Source of the DNA: Actinomycetota bacterium
GTDB taxonomy: Bacteria; Actinomycetota; Geothermincolia; Geothermincolales; RBG-13-55-18
Assembly (NCBI GenBank): GCA_016931915.1
Contig: JAFGDU010000053.1
Coordinates: 1 to 61,169, forward strand
Direction: 5' to 3'
DNA: 61,169 nt
The first letter of the stretch is position 1. Every line of letters starts with the position of its first letter. Under the pieces are notes generated by a model that ran no database searches, had not been told where the DNA came from, and was given only the letters and a program-made list of their open reading frames with translations. Position numbers and translations under genes: made by a program. Of the stretch, positions 18,892 through 26,876 are shown in pieces.

Positions 18892-20394
18892 ATGTTCGAA
18901 GGTGTAAAGACGTCGACCCTGCTGGACAGGGACCCCAGGCTCGAGGACGTGATGTGCAGCCTGGATACGGTGGGCAAGATGCCCAAGGCTATCTCCGGCG
19001 AGATAAGGGAGGCAGTGGCGCTGGCCCGCAGGTTCAACGACACGGTGGCCAGGCCTTACGCCCTGGAGTTGGACCGCAAGATGCAGGAGGACCCCACTTA
19101 TCTCCCCTGGGACCTGATAAAAGAGGCCAACCGCTGGGGCTTCTACACCGGGTGGATACCCAAGATCTTCGGCGGCAAGGGTTGGAACCTGGGGTCCATG
19201 ATCCCGGTGGTGGAGGAACTGTGCTCGGTATGCGCCGGCATAGGTAACCTTATCGGGGTGCAGTACTTCGGCATCTCCATCCTCTTCGCAGGATGGAACC
19301 TGCGCGTCATCGACAAGGTCTGCCGCGAGGTGATCGAGGGGGAGCGCAGCGGCGAGCCATGCCTGGTCTCCGGCCTGGTGACGGAGCCGGGGGCGGGCAC
19401 CGACGCGGAGGAGGTCGAACTGCTCTCCAAGGCCAACGTCAAGTGCCAGGCGCGCAAGGTGGAGGGCGGATACGTGGTCAACGGCACCAAGGTCTTCATC
19501 TCCAACGGCCATGTCTCAACCTGGCACATGCTCATCGCCTACGAGGACCTCAACCGGCCGGCGGAGACGATGATACTCTTCGCCGTAAAGAACGGCATGA
19601 AGGGCTTCTCCTTCGGGAGGATGGAAAAGAAGATGGGGCAGAAGGGCTGCCCCGCCAGCGAGATGGTCTTCGAGGACTGCTTCATCCCGGACGAGAACGT
19701 GTGTATCAACGCGGAACAGATGGAGGGGCTGAAGAGGGGCCCCAGGGAATCGGGCATGCAGCTCATCGACTTCGTGGTCTCCCTCACCCGCCCCGGGGTG
19801 GGGGCCATGGGGGCCGGCGTGGCGCGGGGCGCCTTCGAAACGGCGCTGCAGTTCGCGCGGGAGAAGGAGGTGGACGGCAAGCTTCTCATCAACCAAGAGT
19901 GGGCGCAGAGCCTGCTGGCTGAGATGTACAAGAACGTTGCCCTGGCCCGCCTCACCTACATGGAGTGCAACCACGTCACCGGGCTCTACGGCATGGCCTC
20001 GCTCCTGAACATCAAGCCGCTCTACTATTACATGAAGGGCATGCCCGTCTCGATGCTCGACCGCATCATGCCGGCGGCCAACAAGATGGACGCTACCACG
20101 AAGATATACCGCAAGCTCATCATGGACGGGCAGACGGACGAGGAAGCCAGGCGTGCCTCGGGCTGGGCGTCGCTGTCCAAGTTCGCCGGCACCGACCTGG
20201 GTATCAAGAACTGCCACCTCGCCCTGGAGCTCATGGGGCAGGCGGGTCTGAGGCAGGACCGCTGGGCGGAGAAGTTCCTGCGCGACTCCAAGTTGCTGCA
20301 GATCTACGAGGGTACCAACCAGCTCAACCGCCTCAACCTCTTCAAGTGCCTTGTGGCCCCCGGGGTCCCCGAGGCCAGGGTGTTCGAGGAATAG
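18892..20394 (+). CDS. Acyl-CoA dehydrogenase
   Basis: A 500-residue flavin acyl-CoA dehydrogenase that should introduce an alpha,beta double bond in an acyl-CoA. Visible motifs are VTEPGAGTDAEEVELL (flavin/substrate contact), VNGTKVFISNGH, and YEGTNQLNRLNL with the catalytic Glu. It is about 100 residues longer than typical enzymes. GGGGG seven bases before ATG 18892 fixes the start; the long upstream frame is spurious. It is the likely catalytic partner of the degenerate protein just upstream. Electrons may go to the ferredoxin encoded further downstream, as no ETF is present in the window. Confidence 0.92.
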   Translation: MFEGVKTSTLLDRDPRLEDVMCSLDTVGKMPKAISGEIREAVALARRFNDTVARPYALELDRKMQEDPTYLPWDLIKEANRWGFYTGWIPKIFGGKGWNLGSMIPVVEELCSVCAGIGNLIGVQYFGISILFAGWNLRVIDKVCREVIEGERSGEPCLVSGLVTEPGAGTDAEEVELLSKANVKCQARKVEGGYVVNGTKVFISNGHVSTWHMLIAYEDLNRPAETMILFAVKNGMKGFSFGRMEKKMGQKGCPASEMVFEDCFIPDENVCINAEQMEGLKRGPRESGMQLIDFVVSLTRPGVGAMGAGVARGAFETALQFAREKEVDGKLLINQEWAQSLLAEMYKNVALARLTYMECNHVTGLYGMASLLNIKPLYYYMKGMPVSMLDRIMPAANKMDATTKIYRKLIMDGQTDEEARRASGWASLSKFAGTDLGIKNCHLALELMGQAGLRQDRWAEKFLRDSKLLQIYEGTNQLNRLNLFKCLVAPGVPEARVFEE

Positions 20395-20406
20395 AAAGGG
20401 GGAGAC

Positions 20407-21174
20407 ATGACGGAGATCCTGGAAACCGAGATGGAGGAAAGAGCCCCGGCCAAGGTCGAGGAATTCGCGGAAATGTATACCTGGCACGAGGGAATGGAAT
20501 GGAACCCGGTGGAGCGGGTGATCCTGGAGAGGCGCAGCGTGCGCAAGTACAAGGACAAGCAGGTGCCGGAGGCGCTGGTGCGACGCATACTGGAGGCGGG
20601 GAGGTTCGCCCCCTCGGCGGGCAACTCCCAGCCCTGGAAGTTCGTGGTGGTGCGCGACCGGGATATGATCGACAGCATGCAGAAGTACGTGCAGCTGCGA
20701 TGCAAGGCGTTTAAGTTCTTCCTCAATTGGCAGAAGAGCCCCCTGGGCAAGATCGCGTGGTTCTACTTCCAGATGACCGCCCGCTTGTTGCCCAACCTCA
20801 TGCACCCCATCCCATTCGGCGCCATCACCGTGATTGCCGACGGCAAGCTCAAGCTCTTCCACGACGCCCCCACCGTCATCCTCATCCTCATGGACAGGCG
20901 CGGGGCGGCCAAGCCCCCCATAGACGTGGGTATCGCCGGCCAGAACATGATCCTCGCCGCCCACAGCCTGGGATTGGGTACCTGCTGGGTGGGGTTCGTT
21001 GAGGTGTTCAAGTTCGGCACCAAGTGGAACAAGAAGCTGGGCGTAGCATGGCCCTACAAGCTGGTCGAAGGCATCGCCCTGGGTTACCCCGTCGGCAATC
21101 CCGACGGCATGATCGAGCGCGAGCTGCAGGAGGTCGACTGGTGGGAAGGCGGCCAGAAGAGGACCGTCTACTAG
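20407..21174 (+). CDS. Nitroreductase-family flavoprotein
   Basis: A 255-residue FMN-binding nitroreductase-fold protein: VILERRSVRKYKDK near residue 40 and ILEAGRFAPSAGNSQPWKFV are the FMN-contact segments, and GLGTCWVGF lies in the C-terminal half. It carries an N-terminal extension of about 35 residues and an internal hydrophobic stretch (WFYFQMTARLLPNLMH). It lies 12 bases after the acyl-CoA dehydrogenase and 20 bases before a ferredoxin, so a redox role in the acyl-CoA pathway is more likely than detoxification (inference). Confidence 0.88.
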   Translation: MTEILETEMEERAPAKVEEFAEMYTWHEGMEWNPVERVILERRSVRKYKDKQVPEALVRRILEAGRFAPSAGNSQPWKFVVVRDRDMIDSMQKYVQLRCKAFKFFLNWQKSPLGKIAWFYFQMTARLLPNLMHPIPFGAITVIADGKLKLFHDAPTVILILMDRRGAAKPPIDVGIAGQNMILAAHSLGLGTCWVGFVEVFKFGTKWNKKLGVAWPYKLVEGIALGYPVGNPDGMIERELQEVDWWEGGQKRTVY

Positions 21175-21194
21175 AGGGGGAGGGGAGGTTTTCA

Positions 21195-21527
21195 ATGGCT
21201 TATCTCACATTCAAGGAGCGCATGACCGTACCCACCTACGACAACCCGGAGCACGGCACGTCGGGGAGGGTGGAGATCGACCACGAGAAATGCAACGGCT
21301 GCGGCAACTGCGCCCTCATCTGTCCGGGAGACTGCCTCTACGTGGCCGGGGTGGGCAAGAACAAGAAGGCTTACATGATAGACACGATCGTGCCCGACTG
21401 CATGTCCTGCAACGACTGTCTGGCGATGTGCAGCCGGGACGCCATCAAGGTGAGCACGATCTACGATTTCGGGTACTTCTACAAGATATTGCACCGGGGC
21501 GATATGGCCTACCCCCGCAACTTCTAA
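21195..21527 (+). CDS. 2[4Fe-4S] ferredoxin
   Basis: A 110-residue ferredoxin with two complete cluster motifs, CNGCGNCALICPGDC and CMSCNDCLAMCSRDA, within a central domain and short extensions at both ends. It should carry electrons in the cytosol, probably from or to the adjacent nitroreductase-fold flavoprotein and the acyl-CoA dehydrogenase pair. ATG 21195 follows GAGGGGAGG. The longer frame from 21024 overlaps the preceding gene and is rejected. This is the last gene of the operon, followed by repeat DNA. Confidence 0.93.
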   Translation: MAYLTFKERMTVPTYDNPEHGTSGRVEIDHEKCNGCGNCALICPGDCLYVAGVGKNKKAYMIDTIVPDCMSCNDCLAMCSRDAIKVSTIYDFGYFYKILHRGDMAYPRNF

Positions 21528-21544
21528 GAGGCCTGGAGAGGCCT

Positions 21545-21714
21545 GGGGTCAGCCCTCCATTTTCAACGTCGGGGGTCAGGCCTCAACGTGGGGTCAGACG
21601 TTTAAAAAACACATAAGGTCAGGTGTTGGGGTCAGGTCTTGAATCGTGCACTTTTGGAGTCAAGCGCGGGAAAGGACAGCCCTTATGCAAAACTCAAGAT
21701 TCAAGACCTGATCC
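21545..21714. repeat. Cluster of GGGGTCAG-type inverted-repeat elements
   Basis: Several GGGGTCAG-like ends lie here: 21545 (GGGGTCAGCCCTCCAT, as in the element at 46532), 21574, 21590 and 21628. The last is complete: GGGGTCAGGTCTTGAATCGTG at 21628-21648 pairs with an imperfect inverse copy at 21695-21714, an 87-base element with ~20-base ends. Its right edge meets the stop codon of the minus-strand reductase gene. Such ends are typical of REP or MITE units mobilised by IS200/RAYT-type transposases. None is encoded in the window. Confidence 0.8.
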
Positions 21715-22817
21715 TACATCTTGGGTTTCATGTCCTTGCGGTGGCGGTTGGCGAGCCACCATTCGTAGAGCCTGGGGTAGTAGTCCTGGATGGGCGGGCA
21801 GTTGATGCCGGTGCCCGCGAGCATCTCCAGCGTATTAGTTGCGTCGAAGAGGCCGACATGATTCACGTAGGTCATCGAATCGGGCGGGATGTTGATCATC
21901 TTGAACATCCAGCCGAGCCTGTTAGCCATGAGGTCCACCAGCCATGTGGGCACGGCGAGCGACGCCGTCCTCCCCGCCGTAAGCCCGTAGATCACATCGA
22001 ACATCTCTCGGGAGGTGGGAGGATCGGGGTCCACGACATGGAAACACCTCCCCACGGCGGCGGGGTTGCGGGTGATGGCGGTGATGGCGTCCACCAGGTA
22101 GTCGATGGGGACGAAGTTCGGCCGCACCGTTCCTTCGCCGAGGTAAAGCGGCGGCATCTTCAGCTTGCCGAGGATACGCAGCATCCCGAAGGTGAGGTAG
22201 ATATTGTCGAACTTGTCGGTCTCCCCGGTCCTGGAGTCGCCCATGACCCCGGCCGGCCTGATGATGATCGCCGGGAGTCCCTCCTCCATGGCCCGGCGTA
22301 CCTCCACCTCGCCCCAGAACTTGGTCATGAAATAGTTGTTGATGAGCTCCTGCCCAGCATCGAGCTCGTCCTCGTAGATGATACCCTCCCTCTCGGCATG
22401 CACCACCACCGAGCTGAAGTGGACGAGGTGGGACAGGTCGCTGCAGGCCTTGCAGAAGCTGACGATGTGGCGCACGCCCCAGTAATTGACCTTGCGGGCC
22501 AGCCCCTCTGCTACGTTGAGGTCGAATGCGCCCGCCAGGTGCCAAACCTCGGTGGTGTGCGAGGCCAGGGAGTCGTACTGTTCGTCCCTCAGCCCGAGTC
22601 GGGGATCGGTGACGTCTCCGGCGACGGTGGTCATGCTTCCGGGCCTGGCTTTGCCCTCCCTCTCCAGGGCGGCGATATCCTCCTTCGCCCGCTCCAGGAA
22701 CTTCTCCTGCACGAGGAAGGTGAACTCAACGTCCGGGTCGTCGGCGAGGATGCTCCTCACCTGCCAGCGTCCGAGGAAACCCGGGTAGCCGGTAAAGAAT
22801 ATCTTCCTGCTGTTCAT
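21714..22817 (-). CDS. Extended SDR / fatty acyl-CoA reductase-like (male-sterility type)
   Basis: A 367-residue NAD(P)-dependent extended short-chain reductase. The cofactor loop is FFTGYPGFLGRWQV, followed by VAGDVTDPRLGL and the catalytic YxxxK (NNYFMTKFWGE). The overall form matches the NAD-binding-4 (male-sterility) group, which reduces acyl-CoAs or acts on sterol-like substrates. The substrate is unknown. GAGGAG upstream of ATG (22815-22817) sets the start; a longer frame to 22853 is less likely. It faces the ferredoxin operon and diverges from the SDR gene at 23009. Confidence 0.88.
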   Translation of the reverse strand: MNSRKIFFTGYPGFLGRWQVRSILADDPDVEFTFLVQEKFLERAKEDIAALEREGKARPGSMTTVAGDVTDPRLGLRDEQYDSLASHTTEVWHLAGAFDLNVAEGLARKVNYWGVRHIVSFCKACSDLSHLVHFSSVVVHAEREGIIYEDELDAGQELINNYFMTKFWGEVEVRRAMEEGLPAIIIRPAGVMGDSRTGETDKFDNIYLTFGMLRILGKLKMPPLYLGEGTVRPNFVPIDYLVDAITAITRNPAAVGRCFHVVDPDPPTSREMFDVIYGLTAGRTASLAVPTWLVDLMANRLGWMFKMINIPPDSMTYVNHVGLFDATNTLEMLAGTGINCPPIQDYYPRLYEWWLANRHRKDMKPKM

Positions 22818-23008
22818 AGCGTTCACTCCTCGGGTATACAGACCGCTCCCCACCGACGTGCTGATGGTGTAGATACCGGTATTAGCTTAACAGGAGCATG
22901 TCGGATTAAAAAGACATTATTGTACGGTTTGAAACGCAACCGCATCGATATCGTGTATTGCAGGCGCGCTGCTTATCGCCGCGACGGGATGCATCAGGAG
23001 GTTACGAA

Positions 23009-23869
23009 ATGTTGAAGAGATCTTGTTCTCGTGGTAGGGGCTCGGAGTGGTTCAAGGGAAAGAGAGTGCTGGTTACCGGGGCCGCCTCGGGATTCGGCCG
23101 GGGCATAGCACTGGCCTTCGCCGGGGCGGGCTGTGACCTGGTGCTGGTGGACGTAAACGAGATGGGCCTGAGTGAGACGGCATCCATGGTGGAGAATATG
23201 GGGAGAGACTGTCTCAGCAAGCTGGTGGACGTCTCGGAACGCGAGCAGATGGAAAAGCTTGCCGCGGAGGTGCTCTCGGAGTGGGGACGCGTGGACGTAC
23301 TGGTGAACAACGCCGGGGTGGGCGTGGGCGGGGAACTGGTGAACATACCCCTGGACGATATCGAGTGGATCACGGGTATCAACCTCATGGGCGAGGTATA
23401 CGGCACCCGCCTCTTCCTGCCGCAGATGATCGCGCGCGGCGAGGGGCACGTGGTCAATGTCGGATCCCTCTCCAGCCTGGTGGTCCTGCCCTTCCACATC
23501 GCCTATACCACCACCAAGTTCGGGCTCGCCGGCTTCTCGGAGGCGCTGTGGGTGGAATGCCGCCGCCGCGGCGTGGGCGTGACCCTGGTCTGCCCCGGGG
23601 CGATCAGCACCAATATCGGGGAGGGTACGCGCGCCTATGCCAGCAACGAGCGGCAGGGAGAGTTTACGGAGAAGTACGAGGCCATGCTGCAGGAGCGGGG
23701 GATGGCCCCGGAGAAGGCGGGACAGCTCGTCCTTGAGGCGGTGGCCCGGGACAGGTTCCTCCTGCTCATCGGCCGCGAGGCATACCTTCTCTACTACCTG
23801 AGACGCTTCTTCCCCGGCCTGGTGCGCAGGGTGGTCACCTTCGCGACCTGGTATGCCTCCCGGGATTGA
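23009..23869 (+). CDS. Classical short-chain dehydrogenase/reductase
   Basis: A 286-residue SDR. Cofactor motif VTGAASGFGRGIALAF, structural NNAGVGVGG, catalytic Ser in VGSLSS and YTTTKFG (YxxxK) are all present, with a Pro-Gly loop (CPGAISTN). The Asp after beta-2 (VLVDVNE) suggests NAD rather than NADP. AGGAGG seven bases before ATG 23009 sets the start. It is divergent from the male-sterility reductase and upstream of a lipase-like hydrolase, consistent with lipid or steroid oxidation-reduction. Confidence 0.92.
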   Translation: MLKRSCSRGRGSEWFKGKRVLVTGAASGFGRGIALAFAGAGCDLVLVDVNEMGLSETASMVENMGRDCLSKLVDVSEREQMEKLAAEVLSEWGRVDVLVNNAGVGVGGELVNIPLDDIEWITGINLMGEVYGTRLFLPQMIARGEGHVVNVGSLSSLVVLPFHIAYTTTKFGLAGFSEALWVECRRRGVGVTLVCPGAISTNIGEGTRAYASNERQGEFTEKYEAMLQERGMAPEKAGQLVLEAVARDRFLLLIGREAYLLYYLRRFFPGLVRRVVTFATWYASRD

Positions 23870-23982
23870 CCCCTGTAGGGAAAAGTGATCGCAAGAACGT
23901 GGAAAGCAAGCGAGTCGCCCTTGCGATGACGATAGCCGCATCGGCGTAAGCGTCGAACTCGATATTTGAAGGAGTAATGGCA

Positions 23983-25227
23983 ATGACCAGGACCAGAAAA
24001 AAGCTGATGGCGGCGTGCGCGGCGGCAGTAGCCATCATCGCCGCACGCAGGGTAATGCAGCAGCGTAAAGACATAGCCCCCCTTTATCCCGATTTCGTTC
24101 CCGAGGACTTTGCCCCGCAACTTTTCGAGACGGTAACCGCGGACGGCATCACCTTGAGGGGGAAACGCTATGCCAACCCGGGGGGTGTTCCCCTCATCCT
24201 CATGGCGGGAATTATGAGCAACGGCTTCCAGTACGACCTCGCCTGCGAGGACTGCAACTTCGCGCTCTACTTCGCCCGCAGGGGATACGACGTCTGGGTG
24301 AGCAACCTGCGGGGTACCGGACGGGAACCCTATAAGAGCGACTCCGGGGATTTCTCCCATTGCATCCAGGATAAAGGCATATTCGACGTGCCGGCCCTGG
24401 TGGAACACGTCACCGGGGCGACCGGGAGAAGACCTGTCCTGGTAGGCCACAGCATGGGTTCGGTCGTCTCCTTCGTATATCTGATGGGCCTGGGCTATCG
24501 TGATGAGGACGGCTTCAGGCGCATCCTGCCGGATCCGGAGCTGTCCAGGCAACATAACGGCAGCATCGCGGCGCACATCTCGCTGGGAGGGCCGGTATGT
24601 TTTCGCTGGCCCAGGAGCAACTGGCATTACTGGATCATCGAGACACCCCCGGCCAGGTTGTTGCTGCGCGGTATATTAGCGGCGATAGGCGGCATGGGCA
24701 GGCGGCGCCGGCAGGTCAGGGTGGAGGAGACCGTCACCTCTATCCTCTGTCTCATGCCCCGCCTGGGACCGTTGCTATGTAAACCGGTCTTCGCCTTCTT
24801 CGCCAGCATGAGAAACATGAACGAGGAGACCTACGTGGAAACGCTTTTCTCGGGGTTGAGCGACGTCTCCTTCGCCGAGATATACCAGTTCTTCGATGCC
24901 GCGTTGAGCAAGGATTTTCTGGAGTGCAGGGCGCTGCTGGGGGATTTCCCGGACAAGCCCTGCAACTACACCGAGCACGCACACCTGGTGGAGGCACCGG
25001 TCCTCTTTGTGACCGGGGAGCTCGATCCGGTGCATCCCGAAACGGTTTACAGTTACGGTTTCGAACGGGTCTCAAGCGAGGTGAAGGATTTCCGTGCCTG
25101 CAAGGGCTTCGGCCACCTCGACCTCATTCTGGGGCTCAGGGCCGCGGATGAGGTGTTTCCATACATCGCCTCCTGGCTGGACCGCGTAGTGGCCGGGGAC
25201 GGGAGCGGAAGCATCGAGACAGTCTGA
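23983..25227 (+). CDS. Alpha/beta hydrolase, lipase-like
   Basis: A 414-residue serine hydrolase with an N-terminal hydrophobic anchor (about 8-23). The nucleophile elbow is VGHSMGS, and an N-terminal lid region resembles acid-lipase relatives (GYDVWVSNLRGTGRE). A late Asp (TGELDPVHPE) and His (GFGHLDLI) complete the triad. It probably cleaves a lipid ester at the membrane. ATG 23983 lies 8 bases after GAAGGAG; ATG 23977 is only 2 bases away and less likely. It follows the SDR by 113 bases. Confidence 0.88.
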   Translation: MTRTRKKLMAACAAAVAIIAARRVMQQRKDIAPLYPDFVPEDFAPQLFETVTADGITLRGKRYANPGGVPLILMAGIMSNGFQYDLACEDCNFALYFARRGYDVWVSNLRGTGREPYKSDSGDFSHCIQDKGIFDVPALVEHVTGATGRRPVLVGHSMGSVVSFVYLMGLGYRDEDGFRRILPDPELSRQHNGSIAAHISLGGPVCFRWPRSNWHYWIIETPPARLLLRGILAAIGGMGRRRRQVRVEETVTSILCLMPRLGPLLCKPVFAFFASMRNMNEETYVETLFSGLSDVSFAEIYQFFDAALSKDFLECRALLGDFPDKPCNYTEHAHLVEAPVLFVTGELDPVHPETVYSYGFERVSSEVKDFRACKGFGHLDLILGLRAADEVFPYIASWLDRVVAGDGSGSIETV

Positions 25228-25314
25228 ACGGCCAGCCTGTTTCCTGCTCGAGGAATCGGGGTATGAATAAAAGAGTTGCTGCTGACGGTTGCTTCTCGAG
25301 ATAGGAACATAGAC

Positions 25315-26739
25315 ATGGAAGCGCGGGTGAGAGAGGGTGAGAACGCTCTCGAACGGACTCTGGGTATCCTCGACCTCATAAACAAGCTTCCCGAGACGTT
25401 CAGCGACGATGAACTGGAGGGCATAACCGATTCCCTCCACCCCGGACTCAGAAACACCGTCCTCGGACTGTTCGGCATGAAAGACGCCAGGAGTACGGAG
25501 GTCTTCTTCATCCGCAAGATCGCGGCGATTTTCAAGCAGGCATGTGAGGCCCGGGAGGCGGGAAAGAAAGTCGTCTACATACCCTTCACCTTCCCCCCGG
25601 AGATAATCTTCGCCTTCGAGAACCTCATCCCCCTGTCAACGGAGGTGGTGGGAGGATTGACGGTCAATGTCTGCACGGGGCAGGGCGAGCGGTACTGGGA
25701 TTTCGCCATGAGCATGGGGCTTCCCGACTCCCTGTGTTCGGCCAATACCATCACCGTGGGTTCTCTGTGCATGGGCAACACGCTGCGGCCGGACGCCATA
25801 GTCTCGAACTCCGTGGGAAGCTGCGATCCCAACGCCAAGATACATGCCTTCGCCGCGGACTACCTCGGTATTCCACAGTTCATCCTGGAGAAACCCACGG
25901 GGGCATCGGCGGTAGAGAGGAGCAAATACCTGCAGTACCTGACGGCGCTCATCGAGGACCTGGAGGAGTTCGCCGGTGAGAGACTTCGGGAAGACAGGCT
26001 GCGCGAGGTCATGCAGCGGGTATACAGGGCGGCGGAGCTCTATCACGAGATCTGGGAATTGAAGAAAGCCCGGCCCTGCCCGGTTCCCAATATTTTCAAC
26101 CTCACCTTCATAGCGACGAGGGCACAGCTCTGGGGGAGGGAGGAGGCCGTGGATATCATGCGCAGGATGGTCGAGGTCAGCAAGGAGAGGATGAAAGGCG
26201 CAGGGGCTGCACCGCAGCGAGAGACCGTCCGTGTCTATATAAGCTATATACCCTTCCTCTTCGACTTCCAGGGGCTCTATGGCTGGATGGAACAGAGGGG
26301 GATCAGCATCCTGGGAGACGCCATCTGGATACAGTTCTTCCCTCCCGCGGATATGTCCAGCAAGGAGAGCATGCTCGAAGCGCTTGCCGAGATAGCCTTT
26401 GAGTTTCCCATGACCCGGCAGATGGGAGCCGAGTCGATGTCGATGCGCTGGCTCGAAGATATATGTCGTGCCGTCGAAGACCTCGGCGCGGATTGCTGCG
26501 TTTACTGCGGTCACCATGCCTGCAAACATGCCGAGGGGACGCTTTCCCACTTTCGCCGGGAGATGATGAAGCGCATGAAGAAGCCCACCCTTGTTCTCAA
26601 GGGAGATGCCTTTGACCAGAGGGCGCTTCCCATGGAACTTGTCCATCAGGAACTGGAGTTGTTCGTGGACAAGGTGGTGGCCAGAAAGCGCAGCCCTTCC
26701 GTACGCAGGAAGAGGGTAGAAAAACCGCAAGCGGAATAA
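25315..26739 (+). CDS. 2-hydroxyacyl-CoA dehydratase D-component family protein (orphan)
   Basis: A 474-residue member of the HgdB/HgdC, FldB/C and BcrB/C superfamily of iron-sulfur (de)hydratases and reductases. Evidence is the GSLCMGNTLRPDAIVSNSVG segment with SCDPNAK, and the C-terminal signature CCVYCGHHACKHAEG with later LVLKGDAFDQR. Known members work as heterodimers recharged by an ATP-dependent activator. Here there is no second subunit and no ASKHA activator nearby, so the partner is elsewhere or the protein acts alone. ATG 25315 is preferred to TTG 25276, which lacks a ribosome-binding site. Confidence 0.82.
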   Translation: MEARVREGENALERTLGILDLINKLPETFSDDELEGITDSLHPGLRNTVLGLFGMKDARSTEVFFIRKIAAIFKQACEAREAGKKVVYIPFTFPPEIIFAFENLIPLSTEVVGGLTVNVCTGQGERYWDFAMSMGLPDSLCSANTITVGSLCMGNTLRPDAIVSNSVGSCDPNAKIHAFAADYLGIPQFILEKPTGASAVERSKYLQYLTALIEDLEEFAGERLREDRLREVMQRVYRAAELYHEIWELKKARPCPVPNIFNLTFIATRAQLWGREEAVDIMRRMVEVSKERMKGAGAAPQRETVRVYISYIPFLFDFQGLYGWMEQRGISILGDAIWIQFFPPADMSSKESMLEALAEIAFEFPMTRQMGAESMSMRWLEDICRAVEDLGADCCVYCGHHACKHAEGTLSHFRREMMKRMKKPTLVLKGDAFDQRALPMELVHQELELFVDKVVARKRSPSVRRKRVEKPQAE

Positions 26740-26876
26740 CCCGCCTCCGCGTATGAAATAACCCTAATGTTTCCCATGATATATCCGATTGACATAGAAG
26801 ACATGCGCGCACATACTTGGCAGGTATGTCCGCAGGGACATGAAGGACGAGCCGGAAAGCAGGGAAGGGAACTCCG

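Noticed and set aside
19516..21195. 559-residue minus-strand open frame opposite the second dehydrogenase and nitroreductase
   Set aside because: Shadow of motif-bearing plus-strand genes, with composition typical of antisense GC-rich frames.
21639..23015. 458-residue plus-strand open frame opposite the male-sterility reductase
   Set aside because: The minus strand carries a TGYPGFLG and YxxxK reductase; the plus product has no motif.
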